A stretch of DNA of 64,000 nucleotides from Sphingosinicella sp. YJ22 (GTDB taxonomy: Bacteria > Pseudomonadota > Alphaproteobacteria > Sphingomonadales > Sphingomonadaceae): positions 34,325 to 98,324 of the forward strand of contig NZ_JAANPA010000005.1 in NCBI RefSeq assembly GCF_011320075.1, read 5' to 3'. Position 1 is the first letter of the stretch. Every line of letters begins with the position of its first letter. Under the pieces are notes generated by a model that was given only the letters and a program-made list of their open reading frames with translations, ran no database searches and was not told the origin of the DNA. This document shows positions 17,442 to 26,454 of this stretch, piece by piece. The position numbers and the translations under genes were made by a program.

Positions 17442-20173
17442 AAGCGGAGGTTGAGGCCCAGGCTGAAGCTCGTCCCGACGTCGTAGGAATTGATCGAGAC
17501 GAGATTGTCGCCGAATTCCTGGACCTCGCGATAATCCTGGCCGAACAGGTTGCGCGCCTCCAGCTGGAGCTCGGCCTCGACCCCGCCCAGCGGGACCGCC
17601 TGGCGGGCGACGAAGTCGACGCGAAGGCCCGGCCGCTCGACGATGTCGGGCTGGCGCGCGCTGCCCTGGATCGGGCCGCGGCTGGTGACCCGCTCGCTGG
17701 CATAATTGAGCAGGATCGTGGCCTGGCTCAGCCGCTCGCTATCCTCGATTCCGATCTGGACGTTGACGAGATGGTCCGACTGCCCGGTGAGCGGGGCGCC
17801 GTCGCGGAACAGCAGCCGCGCCTCGACCGGCTGGAGGTCCGGGCCGACGATGACCGAATCATCGGCGCTGATCTGCGACTGGGTGTAGGTGTAGTTGGCG
17901 ATCAGCAGCAGTCGGCGGGTGTCGAAAAAGGGGCCACCGAGGCCATCGAGCGGGACGTGCTTCTGAAGCTCGATCTCGGCGCCGTAGAGCTCCGCCCGGG
18001 GTGCGTTGGCGAAGCCGGTGCGGAGCTGGCCGCCGCCGGCGAAGAAGGCCGCGGCCTCGATCGGATTGTCGATCTGCTTGTAGAAGGCCGAGGCGCTGAC
18101 CCGCTGGCTGGGCGCGAAATACCATTCGTAGCGAGCCTCCAAGTTGGTCAGCTCGCTGTCCTGGAGGAACGGGTTGCCGGTGAACTCGCGGTCGGATTCG
18201 AAGCCCTGGTAGAGCTGCGGCGCCAGCTCGCGGAATTGCGGCCGGGCGATGGTGCGCGAGGCGTGGAGTCGGGCCTGCATGTCCGCAGCGAAGGCGTAGG
18301 TGAGCGTGAGCGCCGGCAGCAGATAGTCGGCGGACAGCGCGGTCGGCGCCAGCGTGCCGACCGGCATCACCGACTGGTCGGCGCTCTCGAAGCGCACGCC
18401 CGCGGTCGCGGTGAGGCCCTCGAACAGCGTCGCGTCGACCTGGCCGTAGACGCCGTGGATGTCGAGCCGGGCGTCATATGACGCCGCGCCCTCCGCGCCC
18501 GAGACGTCGCGCAGCTGGATGTCGAACGTCTGCACGTTGAAGTCGGACAGCAGGAAGTCCGGGCGTTGCTGGGCGATCTCGATTGGAAGCGCGCCGTCCG
18601 GCCGGAAATATTGGAACTGAAAGCGCGAGGCGGTGCGCTCGGTCTGGCTGTAGGCATAGCCGGCAGACACGGTGACCGGCAGCGACGGCAGGCGGTAGCT
18701 CAGGTCGATTCCACCGGCGAGCACGTCCTCGTCGAGGTCGCTGAACGCGATCGTCGCGAACTGGCCGCCGGAGGTCAGGTCGTTGACATAATCGTCGACG
18801 TCGGTGGCGCTGACCGTGCCGGGATCGCCGTCGCCGCGATAGGCATAGCCGATCTCGCGCTCGTAGGGCGACTGGCGCTGCGACTTGGCATAGGTGCCGC
18901 GCAGGTCGACCTCGAAATCGCCGAAGTCGAGTTCGGCGACGAGCTGGGTGTCGATCAGCTGGCGCTCGAACCAGTAGCTGTTCTGCTCGATCAGCGACGG
19001 CGGCAGGTCCGGGTCCTGGTCGGTGACGTTGCGGTTGAAGCCGGCGCCGAGGCGGCCCTGCTTCAGAGTGTCGCGGATGAACAAATTGGTCCAGCGGATG
19101 CGGTGCTCGCCGAACTCGAGGCCGACACCGAGCAGGCCATTCACGACGATTCGGTTGTCCGTGATAACGCTGTCGAAGCTGCGCTGCGGCGTGCCGGCGA
19201 GCTCGGGGTCGAGCGAGCTCTGCTGGAGCGTGTCGCGGGTCCGCCAGCTGTTGCTGTAGCCGAGGTTGGCGATGAGGCCGATGCGGGCGTCGGCGCCGAA
19301 ATCGATCGCCGTGCCGGCGGCGATGTTGGCCGAGACATTGGCCGGGATCTGGCGGTTGGTCTGCAGCACCATGGTCGGCGAGTTGACCAGGTCCATGGCG
19401 AACCGGCGGCGCTGCTCCGGCGTCGTTGCCGTGTTGAAGCTGCCGCCGGCCGCAGCCGCGATCAGGCCGGCCGGCGCGTCGCGGGTGCCGTCGTCGAACC
19501 CGGTCCAGTCGGTGTCGCTGCCATAATAGGTATAGCCCAGGTTGAACGTCGTCTCGGTGTCGCCGCCGAGGCTTGCGCCGATCTCGAGGAAGCTCTCGTC
19601 GGGGATCGCGCGGGTGGTGAGGTTGATCACGCCGCCGCCGAACTCGCCCGGGAAATTGGCCGAGAAGGTCTTCTGGACCAGGGAACTGGCGATCAGGCTG
19701 GTCGGGAAGATGTCGAGCGGCACGACGCGGCGCAGCGGCTCGGGGCTGGGCAGCGGCGAGCCGTTGAGCAGAGCGAGGCTGTAGCGGTCGCCGAGGCCGC
19801 GGACATAGACGAAGCCGTTGCCGACGACGCTGAGGCCGGTGACTCGCTGGAGAGCGCCGGCGATGTCGCCTTCTCCGGTCCGCTCGATGTCTTCCTGGCT
19901 GAGCAGCGAAATCACCTGGGGGGTGCGGCGCATCAGGTTGGCGCGCTGGCCGGTGACGACGACCACGTCCTCGCTAACTCCGCCGCCCGGGATGGACACC
20001 TCGACCTCCTCGCCCGGAATCTGGTCCAGCGGCGCCTCGGCCTGATCCTCGTCGACGGGCGCGGCTTCGGGGGCGTCGGGCGCGGTGGAGGCTCCGGTCT
20101 GGGCGAGCGCGGCGGGCGCGCACAGGGCGGTGGAGAGAAGGAGCAGGCTCCCGAACGTCAAAGTCTTGGTCAT
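17438..20173 (-). CDS. TonB-dependent outer membrane receptor
   Basis: 911 residues from the ATG at 20173. A signal peptide (LLLLSTALCAPAALA) is followed by an acidic linker, a plug domain (VVVVTGQRANLMRRTPQVIS, then YVRGLGDRYSLALLNGSPLP and FSANFPGEFGGGVINLTT) and a long 22-strand barrel ending with the terminal Phe in SLGLNLRF. The linker carries no FecA-type signalling domain. It lies 91 bases downstream of a beta-helix lipoprotein on the same strand, with a hairpin between them. The pair is preceded by a PhoB-box-like array, so the substrate may be a phosphorus-containing compound. That is inference; the ligand cannot be read from sequence. Confidence 0.92.
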   Translation of the reverse strand: MTKTLTFGSLLLLSTALCAPAALAQTGASTAPDAPEAAPVDEDQAEAPLDQIPGEEVEVSIPGGGVSEDVVVVTGQRANLMRRTPQVISLLSQEDIERTGEGDIAGALQRVTGLSVVGNGFVYVRGLGDRYSLALLNGSPLPSPEPLRRVVPLDIFPTSLIASSLVQKTFSANFPGEFGGGVINLTTRAIPDESFLEIGASLGGDTETTFNLGYTYYGSDTDWTGFDDGTRDAPAGLIAAAAGGSFNTATTPEQRRRFAMDLVNSPTMVLQTNRQIPANVSANIAAGTAIDFGADARIGLIANLGYSNSWRTRDTLQQSSLDPELAGTPQRSFDSVITDNRIVVNGLLGVGLEFGEHRIRWTNLFIRDTLKQGRLGAGFNRNVTDQDPDLPPSLIEQNSYWFERQLIDTQLVAELDFGDFEVDLRGTYAKSQRQSPYEREIGYAYRGDGDPGTVSATDVDDYVNDLTSGGQFATIAFSDLDEDVLAGGIDLSYRLPSLPVTVSAGYAYSQTERTASRFQFQYFRPDGALPIEIAQQRPDFLLSDFNVQTFDIQLRDVSGAEGAASYDARLDIHGVYGQVDATLFEGLTATAGVRFESADQSVMPVGTLAPTALSADYLLPALTLTYAFAADMQARLHASRTIARPQFRELAPQLYQGFESDREFTGNPFLQDSELTNLEARYEWYFAPSQRVSASAFYKQIDNPIEAAAFFAGGGQLRTGFANAPRAELYGAEIELQKHVPLDGLGGPFFDTRRLLLIANYTYTQSQISADDSVIVGPDLQPVEARLLFRDGAPLTGQSDHLVNVQIGIEDSERLSQATILLNYASERVTSRGPIQGSARQPDIVERPGLRVDFVARQAVPLGGVEAELQLEARNLFGQDYREVQEFGDNLVSINSYDVGTSFSLGLNLRF

Positions 20174-20212
20174 TGTCGAAATCCCTGGCGCGATGCTCGT
20201 GGCAAGCTTGCG

Positions 20213-20244
20213 AAAAGGGGCGGCGTCCGGTGGATCGCCGCCCC
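20213..20244 (-). terminator. Intra-operon terminator or attenuator hairpin
   Basis: On the minus strand GGGGCGGCG-atccaccgga-CGCCGCCCC forms a 9-bp GC stem and is followed by TTTTC. It lies after the lipoprotein stop and before the receptor start, so it may lower receptor transcription relative to the lipoprotein. Confidence 0.6.
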
Positions 20245-20264
20245 TGCTGTGCGCGTGACGGCGA

Positions 20265-21830
20265 TCAGGTGGTCGGCAGGGCCGTGCAGGCGATCCCGCT
20301 GCCGCCGAAATTGGCGTAGCCGGAATTGCACGTCCAACCCTGGAAGCGGGTGTCCGACGTGCCGTTGACCGCGCCGACATAGGCCACCGCCTCGAGCCGG
20401 TTCGGCGCCGCCGCGTTGACCGCGAAGAACGGATCGGCGTTGAATGGTGTCGGATCGGTGGCGGCGACGGCATTCTCGTTGGCGCCGTTCATGAACAGGT
20501 TGAGCAGGCTCGGGGTGTAGGCCGAATTGTTGTTGTTGGTGCCCGAACCGAAGATCGCCTGAAGCGTCGCGACGTCGACATTGCCGTCGTTGCGGAACGG
20601 AGCGGCGCACGACATCTGGACCGAACGGAACAGCGGCGGGCCGTTGTCCTGGAGCGCCGCGTCCGCGGCGCGCACCGTCGTGCCGCCGGTCGCGTCGATG
20701 TCGAGGCAGTTCTGGCTGCTGACGATGACGCTGTTGAGCAGCGCATAATCGGTGCCGCCGCGCAGCAGGACTGCGTTGCCGCCCGAGCTGGCGCGGTTCT
20801 GGACGAAGGTCGCGTTGGAGATTCGGGTATATTGCCGCGGCGCCGCGTCTTCGTTGCCGTTGGAGTCGGCCTCGATGTGGGAATCGCCGTCGCCGGTCGG
20901 CTTCTGAACGCCGACGACGAACTGGATGGTGCCGCGATAGCCGAGGTCGGTGTCGAGGCTGTCGTCGTCGGCGCCGGTCAGCGCCAGGTTCTTGAGGTTC
21001 ACGCGGCCGCCGAAGATCTCGATGCCGTCGTCCGAGCTGTTGTGGACCTGGATGTTGTCGATTGTCGTGCCGCTGCCGACGCCGCCGAGGGTGAGGCCCT
21101 GGAGCTCGTTGCCCGGAGCGATGGCGAAGCCGGAATAGCGGATCTGCACGAAGCGTAGCGAGCCGCTGTTGTCGTTGGCGGTGGCGCCGCCATAGAGCGA
21201 GCCGGTCGTGCCCTCGATCACCTGCTGGCAATTGGCCGAGCCGCCGGGGACGGCGGTGTTGCAGTCGCTGATCGGCGCGCGGCCGAGCAGGATGACGCCG
21301 CCCCACAGGCCCTGGCTTGAGTCGGTGGCCGAGCCGGCGACGTTCTCGCGGGCGGTGAAGATGATCGGGTTGGTGGGGGTGCCGTTGGCCTGGATTCGCG
21401 AGCCGCGGTTGACGACGAGATAGTCGTTGCCCGACGATCCGAATACGACCGCGCCGGCCTGAATGGTCAGCGTGACCGACTGGCAGCCGGCGAGCGGCGC
21501 CGCGGTATCGCCGCCGCAGTCGCTGCCGACATTGACCGGGCCGACCAGCGCATAAGCGACGCCCGGCACGTTCTGCAGCACGGTGTCCTGGGTGAAGCGG
21601 CTCGTCACCTGGCAGGCGCGGCGGTTGCCGACGACTCCGCCGTCGGTGGTGCCGGCGGGGCAACTCGCCGCGGGCGTCCCCGGCGGCGTGGTCGGCGGGG
21701 TCGGAGTGGGGGTGGTCGGCGTGCCGGGGACGACGATCACGCCTTCGCCCGGGGAAGCGATGTCGTCCGCACCGCAGGCGGCGAGCGGGATCATGGTGCT
21801 GGCGAGAAGAAGCTTACGAAGCGGCGACAT
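20265..21830 (-). CDS. Surface lipoprotein, predicted right-handed beta-helix
   Basis: 521 residues. The lipoprotein signal ends MIPLAACG (lipobox LAAC, Cys about residue 19), followed by a Thr/Pro linker (TPTTPTPTPPTTPPGTP). The body has repeating short beta segments with Asn/Gly/Asp turns (GSGTTIDNIQVHNSSDDGIE, GGRVNLKNLALTGADDDSLD), a beta-helix pattern of the parallel-helix kind. Several Cys pairs suggest disulfides. The gene directly precedes the TonB-dependent receptor, so the two may form a surface capture and uptake pair. A PhoB-box-like repeat lies about 135-175 bases upstream. No catalytic motif was recognised. Confidence 0.82.
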   Translation of the reverse strand: MSPLRKLLLASTMIPLAACGADDIASPGEGVIVVPGTPTTPTPTPPTTPPGTPAASCPAGTTDGGVVGNRRACQVTSRFTQDTVLQNVPGVAYALVGPVNVGSDCGGDTAAPLAGCQSVTLTIQAGAVVFGSSGNDYLVVNRGSRIQANGTPTNPIIFTARENVAGSATDSSQGLWGGVILLGRAPISDCNTAVPGGSANCQQVIEGTTGSLYGGATANDNSGSLRFVQIRYSGFAIAPGNELQGLTLGGVGSGTTIDNIQVHNSSDDGIEIFGGRVNLKNLALTGADDDSLDTDLGYRGTIQFVVGVQKPTGDGDSHIEADSNGNEDAAPRQYTRISNATFVQNRASSGGNAVLLRGGTDYALLNSVIVSSQNCLDIDATGGTTVRAADAALQDNGPPLFRSVQMSCAAPFRNDGNVDVATLQAIFGSGTNNNNSAYTPSLLNLFMNGANENAVAATDPTPFNADPFFAVNAAAPNRLEAVAYVGAVNGTSDTRFQGWTCNSGYANFGGSGIACTALPTT

Positions 21831-21965
21831 GACAGACCCCCTGTTCAGGTTTGCGGAAAGGCGACTCGGCGAATTGAGTCGGTGTCCGCACCGGCTGCTA
21901 GGGGTTCTTTGCGACGCCTTTATTACATATCCGAAAGTAATGGTGAAGATCAGATGTCACTCGTG

Positions 21966-22003
21966 TGACAATTAGACTGACAATCTTATGACACCATTAT
22001 GAA
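21966..22003 (-). promoter_or_regulatory. PhoB box upstream of lipoprotein-receptor operon
   Basis: On the minus strand the repeats TTTCAT, TGTCAT, TGTCAG and TGTCAC follow one another with starts 11, 11 and 12 bases apart. The pair TGTCATAAGATTGTCA fits the Pho box consensus of two CTGTCAT-like half-sites spaced by 11 bases. It is placed between gspC and the lipoprotein gene, and phoB itself is 0.8 kb away. Confidence 0.75.
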
Positions 22004-22011
22004 ATGATGCG

Positions 22012-22764
22012 CTAATCCTCAGTTGGAACGGTCAGGCGCAGGCGGCTGCCGCCGCGCTCGATTTCGATCTCGGTGCGGCCGGAATTGGCGATCGTCCAGG
22101 CAAGCTCCTCGAGCTGCTCCGGCCCGAGGCGGCTGCCGTTGATGCCGAGGATGGCGTCGCCGGGCTGCACGCCGGCTTGTGCCAGGGCCGGCAGGCTGAA
22201 ACCGGGCCGCAAAGTGTAGCCGCCGCCCACCTGGCGCGGCGCCAGCGCCTGGCGGAAGCGCGACGTTTCCACCCGCTCCGCCGCCATCCGCTGGGTTTCG
22301 GCGGCATTGAACGCCGGCGCCGCGGCCTGTCCCCCGACAGGCGCGAGCTGCCCCGACGGCGTGATCGAAGTCGCCGACCCGCCGAAGCCGAGGCGATAGT
22401 TCGTGGTGCCTGCGGCAAGCACGGCATGATGCAGCCGCACCGCCTCCAGCCGCAGTCCCGGGCTCACCTCGCGGCCGACAGCCACATAGCGCTGGCTGCC
22501 GTCGGCGAAGCCGATCACAGCGCCGCTCGTCATCACGCCGTGGAGGACGAGGCCGTCGGGGGTTGGAGCCGCCGGGGCCGGCGCGGGACCCGGCGCTTCC
22601 GCCGCGGGCGCAACTCGAGGGGCGGGGGCAGGGCGCTCGTCCGCCGGAACCAGCTGGGCCGCGCTGCCGTCACTCTGCGCCGGCCACAACAGGAACGCGC
22701 CCAGCGCGGTCGCGAGCGCGGCGCCGCCCGCCACGACCCTTTTCTCGCGCGGCTCAAGGCGCAT
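22012..22764 (-). CDS. gspC: Type II secretion system protein C-like (HR + PDZ)
   Basis: About 250 residues. One N-terminal membrane helix (VVAGGAALATALGAFLLWP), a long Pro/Ala linker, then a homology-region domain (DGLVLHGVMTSGAVIGFADG, VAVGREVSPGLRLEAVRLHH) and a C-terminal PDZ domain (LAQAGVQPGDAILGINGSRL). This order is that of GspC, the inner-membrane clamp that links the type II secretion platform to the secretin. The other gsp genes are not in the window. It overlaps the end of phoB by about 11 bases and is probably translated from the same message. A longer start at 22779 is also possible. Confidence 0.8.
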   Translation of the reverse strand: MRLEPREKRVVAGGAALATALGAFLLWPAQSDGSAAQLVPADERPAPAPRVAPAAEAPGPAPAPAAPTPDGLVLHGVMTSGAVIGFADGSQRYVAVGREVSPGLRLEAVRLHHAVLAAGTTNYRLGFGGSATSITPSGQLAPVGGQAAAPAFNAAETQRMAAERVETSRFRQALAPRQVGGGYTLRPGFSLPALAQAGVQPGDAILGINGSRLGPEQLEELAWTIANSGRTEIEIERGGSRLRLTVPTED

Positions 22765-23446
22765 CGTCGTCGAGCGCATAGCCGGCCGAGCGCACCGTCC
22801 GGATCAGCTCCGGTCCGCCGTTGAGTTTGATCGCGCGCCTCAACCGGCGGATGTGAACGTCGATGGTGCGGATGTCGATGTCGGCGTCGCGACCCCATAC
22901 CGCGTCGAGCAGCCGCTCGCGCGAGAAGACCCGGCCGGGATGTTCGAGGAGATGCTTGAGCAGCCGATATTCGGTCGGTCCCAGCGGCACGAGCTTGCCG
23001 CCGCGCCGCACCTTGTGCTGCAGGATGTCCATCTGGAGGTCGGCGAACGCGAGCTGCTCGCCGGCGAGCGCGGGACGGACCCGACGTAGCACGGCGCGCA
23101 CCCGCGCCACCAACTCGCGCGGGCTGAACGGCTTGGTGACGAAATCGTCGGCTCCGGTCTCGAGGCCGCGGATCCGGTCGTCCTCCTCGCCGCGCCCGGT
23201 CATCATGATGATCGGCAGATTGGCGGTCGGATTCGCCCGGCGCAGCCGGCGGCACAGCTCGATCCCGGAGATTCCCTCGATCATCCAGTCGAGCAGGACG
23301 ATGTCGGGCGGGTTTTCCTTGGCGAGCAGTAGCGCTTCCTCGCCATCCGGGGTGTGCTCGACGTCGAACTCCTCGCGCTCGAAATGCCAGCGCAGCAGCT
23401 CGGCCAGCCCGTCATCGTCCTCGACGAGGAGCAGCCGCCCCCTCAT
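22754..23446 (-). CDS. phoB: Phosphate regulon response regulator PhoB
   Basis: About 230 residues from MRGRLLLVEDD. The receiver domain has the acidic pocket VEDDD, the phosphorylated Asp in IVLLDWMIEG, Thr in MMTGRG and Lys in FVTKPFSPREL. The OmpR-type winged helix has LGPTEYRLLKHLLEHPGRVF and TIDVHIRRLRRAI, close to PhoB of other proteobacteria. PhoB activates phosphate-starvation genes by binding 11-bp direct repeats. Such repeats lie 81-108 bases upstream, suggesting autoregulation. No phoR, phoU or pst gene is adjacent. A GTG at 23485 extends the frame by 13 codons but its Shine-Dalgarno is too close. Confidence 0.88.
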   Translation of the reverse strand: MRGRLLLVEDDDGLAELLRWHFEREEFDVEHTPDGEEALLLAKENPPDIVLLDWMIEGISGIELCRRLRRANPTANLPIIMMTGRGEEDDRIRGLETGADDFVTKPFSPRELVARVRAVLRRVRPALAGEQLAFADLQMDILQHKVRRGGKLVPLGPTEYRLLKHLLEHPGRVFSRERLLDAVWGRDADIDIRTIDVHIRRLRRAIKLNGGPELIRTVRSAGYALDDDAP

Positions 23447-23526
23447 GCGAGCATTCGCGAAACGATCGAGACCATCGCGTCCCACCTCCGTAAGGTCGGT
23501 GGGTAGGGGGGGCGCGCGAAGCTAGC

Positions 23527-23554
23527 GTGACGGCTGCGTGACGTTTCGGTGACG
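23527..23554 (-). promoter_or_regulatory. PhoB-box-like tandem repeat upstream of phoB
   Basis: On the minus strand CGTCAC occurs three times with exact 11-base spacing (CGTCACCGAAA, CGTCACGCAGC, CGTCACGCTAG). The period and the GTCA core match PhoB half-sites in a GC-rich form. The site lies 81 bases upstream of the phoB start and 27 bases before the preceding gene end ends its message. Confidence 0.65.
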
Positions 23555-23580
23555 GCGGCTCGGCGCCGCTGGCGAAACGA

Positions 23581-24861
23581 TCAGAAGCGGAAGACGATTC
23601 CGCCGCTGAACGCCCAGGGGTCGAGGCGGGTGTCGCCGACGACCGGCATGCCGGCGAAGGTGCCGGTCGCGGTCGGGCGGAGCAGCGCCTTCTTCACGTC
23701 GATGAACAGCCCCCAGCGGTCGGTGACCATGAAGTCGGTGCCGGCCTCGAAGGCGAGGCCGAAATCGTTCTCGACCTCGAGCTGCTCGAACGCGCCATCC
23801 TCGGTGGCGAACACGATCATGTAGCTCACGCCCGCGCCGATATAGGGCCGGATGCGGCCGTGGCGGATCGGGTGATATTGCACGGTGAAGGCGGTCGGGC
23901 CGTAGGTGACCTCGCCGAGCTTCGGCAGAGCGCCGATCGAGCCGGCGCCGAACACGTCGATGGTCGGCGGAATGCCGAGCGTCGCATTGACCGCGATATT
24001 GTCGGTCAGGAAATAGCCGATCTGGACCGTCGGGGTGTGATGCTCGAAGGTCGACAGGCCCGCGTTCGGGAACGGCGCGCCGCCGACCGACAGGTCGATC
24101 TCGTCGGCGAGGCTCAGCGTGGTGACGCCGGCGCGGATCGTCCAGCGCGAGCTGTCCGGGCCGATCGCCGGTCCGGTCTCGCTGTCCGGGCGGCCGAAGC
24201 GGGTGAGGACGCCGACCTGGATGGTCAGCGGGTCGAGCACCGCATTGGCGTCGATGGCGGCGAAGTTGGTGAAGGTGGCGTCGGTCGGTAGCAGCCCGGT
24301 CGCGCCGGTGCTGTACCAGGCCTTGCGCACCGAGGCGAAGATGCCCCAGCGCGAGCTGACGTCATATTCGACGCCGCCCTCGACATAGGGCCCGTGCGCG
24401 TTGGGGATGTTGAGGTTGACGCCGAGGCCGTCGCGCTCCTGCGTGGTGAGCTGCACCTGGAGGCCGCCGGCGACATAAGGCGACAGCGGCCCGTCGAACG
24501 GCTGAACGCGGCCGCCGAGCGTCACCAAGGTGAACTCGTCGTCGCCGAGGTTCGGCGTGCCCGCGAGGCTGCCGGCGGGGATGTTGTTGGTCGTGCCGGG
24601 GGTGGAGATCGACGCGTCGATGCCGAACCGGTCGACCGGGAACCAGGTCCCCGACAGGATGCCCTGATAGGTTTCGCGCGTCTCGTAGCCGGCGGTCGGG
24701 TCGAGCACGCCGTTGACGCGGATCTCGCCCTCGTCCGCCAGCTTGGTGCGCGCGCCCGCGATGCGGACGACGACGTCGCCGCTCTCCTGGGCCTGCGCCG
24801 GCAGGGGCGCGAGCAAAGTGGCAGCACTGAGGGAAAGGACAACCGCGAACCGTAGCTTCAT
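23581..24861 (-). CDS. Outer membrane protein with two OmpW-like barrels
   Basis: 426 residues with a signal peptide (VVLSLSAATLLAPLPAQAQ). Two OmpW-like halves follow: residues about 27-230 (VVRIAGARTKLADEGEIRVN to TIQVGVLTRF) and about 245-426 (WTIRAGVTTLSLADEIDLSV to FSGGIVFRF, ending in Phe). Each half repeats the OmpW order: RxG opening, LSLADE-like turn, a GYFLTDNIAV or VDRFGIDASI strand, PYIGAG or PYVAGG strand, and a final D-RWGLF-D or SRWGIFAS strand. OmpW forms an eight-strand barrel for small hydrophobic molecules; two in one chain is unusual. It follows the PLP synthase gene by 61 bases and may be co-transcribed. Confidence 0.82.
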   Translation of the reverse strand: MKLRFAVVLSLSAATLLAPLPAQAQESGDVVVRIAGARTKLADEGEIRVNGVLDPTAGYETRETYQGILSGTWFPVDRFGIDASISTPGTTNNIPAGSLAGTPNLGDDEFTLVTLGGRVQPFDGPLSPYVAGGLQVQLTTQERDGLGVNLNIPNAHGPYVEGGVEYDVSSRWGIFASVRKAWYSTGATGLLPTDATFTNFAAIDANAVLDPLTIQVGVLTRFGRPDSETGPAIGPDSSRWTIRAGVTTLSLADEIDLSVGGAPFPNAGLSTFEHHTPTVQIGYFLTDNIAVNATLGIPPTIDVFGAGSIGALPKLGEVTYGPTAFTVQYHPIRHGRIRPYIGAGVSYMIVFATEDGAFEQLEVENDFGLAFEAGTDFMVTDRWGLFIDVKKALLRPTATGTFAGMPVVGDTRLDPWAFSGGIVFRF

Positions 24862-24922
24862 GACATTTTCCTTCTCGCCGGCCGTCCTAGCCCAACAAGG
24901 TAAAAGGCGCGTAAATGGTTAA

Positions 24923-26374
24923 TCAGGCGGCTGCCGACGTGCCTCGGTCCCATCCGGCCGCGTGCGGCGATGGGGAGGCGGCTGAGGTGTCGACCGACGA
25001 GATCGTCGCCGCTTCGCCTTCGGGGCGGCGCAGCGGACGGTCCGTGTCGATGGTCTCGAGGGTGGCCTGGCCGGATTCCAGCGCCTCGACGTCGCGCCGC
25101 GCGTCGGCCACCGCCGTCGACAGCCGGTAGACCGCGTCGAGGATGTCGCGCTGGCTGTGCTTGGCCATGACTTGGAGGCGGAAGCGCGCCTGGCCCTTGG
25201 GGACCGCGGGGAACTCGACCAGGTTGGCGAGCATGCCCATCGAGGGCAGGCGGCGGCTGGCGAGCCGCGCCAGCGCCTCGGTGCCCATCTTCACGCAGAC
25301 GATCGCGGACGGGTCGCCATAGGTTTCGAGGCCGCACTCGCCGAGCATGCTGCGCAGCAGCTTGATGTTGCCCATCAGCTCTGCGCGCAGCTCCGCGCCT
25401 TCCGGGCAATCGACGATGTCGAACGCCTTGCCGACGATCGCCGCGCTCGCCGGCGACAGCGCGTTGGAGAAGGTGTTGGGCGAGCTGAAGTAGCGCATAT
25501 ACTCCTTCACGCTCCGCCCGCGCGCGGCGACGAAGCCGCCGTTCGACGCGAAGGTCTTGGAGAAGCTGCCCATCACCACGTCGACCTTGCCGATCATGTC
25601 CTGGATCTCCAGGAAACCGCGGCCGGTCGGGCCCAGATTGCCGAGATCGTGGGCGACGTCGACCAGCAGGGTCGCGCCATATTCGTGGGCGAGCTCCTGC
25701 AGCGCCCGAATGTCGGGTGTGTCGCTGTCCATCGAATAGAGGCTTTCGACGACGACCAGGATGCCGTTCTCGGTGTCGGTCGAGCGGATCTTGGCGAGCT
25801 TCTCGCGAGCGCCTTCGATCTGGTTGTGGCGGAACAGGTGGATGTTGCGGGTCGCCGCCTGAGCGCCTTCCTGGAGGCAGGCATGGCTCAGCGCGTCCAT
25901 CACGATATAGTCGTGCGGCCGGACCAGCCCCTTGATCGCGCCGAAGCCGGCGGCCCAGCCGGTCGGGAACAAGGCGACATGATCGTAGCCGAGGAACGCG
26001 GCGATCTTGTCCTCGAGCGCGAGCGACAGCGAGGTGTTGCCGACGAGGGCAGGGGAGCCGGCGCTGTGAACGCCATATTCCCGCATCGTCTCGATCGCGG
26101 TCTCCAGGATCGCCGGGTGCGAGTTCAGGCTGAGATAGTCCTGGCTGGCGAAGTTGACGCCGTTGAACAGCTCGCCCTCGTCGGTGCGTGCGCTGCAGCG
26201 GCTGAACGCGCCCTGCTCGGTCGAGCGGCCGAGCGGCCACAGGCCGGCGGCGCGGCGGGTCTGCTGCCATTCGTAGAAGGCGCCGACGCGGGCGAGCAGG
26301 TCGGCCCCCGGCAGATAGCGAAAATCGCGCATGCTTCCGCCGAGCGCGTCGAACCTTGGCTGGGTCTCGTTCAT
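24923..26374 (-). CDS. PLP-dependent alpha-oxoamine synthase, possible CqsA/LqsA-like signal synthase
   Basis: 483 residues of the fold-type I alpha-oxoamine synthase family, which joins an amino acid to an acyl-CoA with decarboxylation. Seen are FASQDYLSLNSHPAI (residues 76-90), TGWAAGFGAIKGL (138-150), the PLP-stacking His in ALSHAC (164), VDVAHDLG (Asp239, His242) and the Schiff-base Lys273 in GSFSKTFASNGG. A poorly conserved tail of about 60 residues ends the chain. Family members include KBL, BioF, ALAS, serine palmitoyltransferase and the quorum-signal synthases CqsA and LqsA. The DYLSLxxHP and GWAA motifs and the adjacent response regulator and kinase genes recall lqs/cqs loci, but lipid synthesis cannot be excluded. 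Confidence 0.8.
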   Translation of the reverse strand: MNETQPRFDALGGSMRDFRYLPGADLLARVGAFYEWQQTRRAAGLWPLGRSTEQGAFSRCSARTDEGELFNGVNFASQDYLSLNSHPAILETAIETMREYGVHSAGSPALVGNTSLSLALEDKIAAFLGYDHVALFPTGWAAGFGAIKGLVRPHDYIVMDALSHACLQEGAQAATRNIHLFRHNQIEGAREKLAKIRSTDTENGILVVVESLYSMDSDTPDIRALQELAHEYGATLLVDVAHDLGNLGPTGRGFLEIQDMIGKVDVVMGSFSKTFASNGGFVAARGRSVKEYMRYFSSPNTFSNALSPASAAIVGKAFDIVDCPEGAELRAELMGNIKLLRSMLGECGLETYGDPSAIVCVKMGTEALARLASRRLPSMGMLANLVEFPAVPKGQARFRLQVMAKHSQRDILDAVYRLSTAVADARRDVEALESGQATLETIDTDRPLRRPEGEAATISSVDTSAASPSPHAAGWDRGTSAAA

Positions 26375-26454
26375 GCGGGTCCTGAAGTCCTGTCTTTATC
26401 GCTTTGAGAATGGGTCTAAGGCGCCAAGCGATAAGCTTCGCGCACCAGCGATGG

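Noticed and set aside
18566..20368. 600-codon frame antisense to the TonB receptor
   Set aside because: Low-complexity mirror of the receptor.
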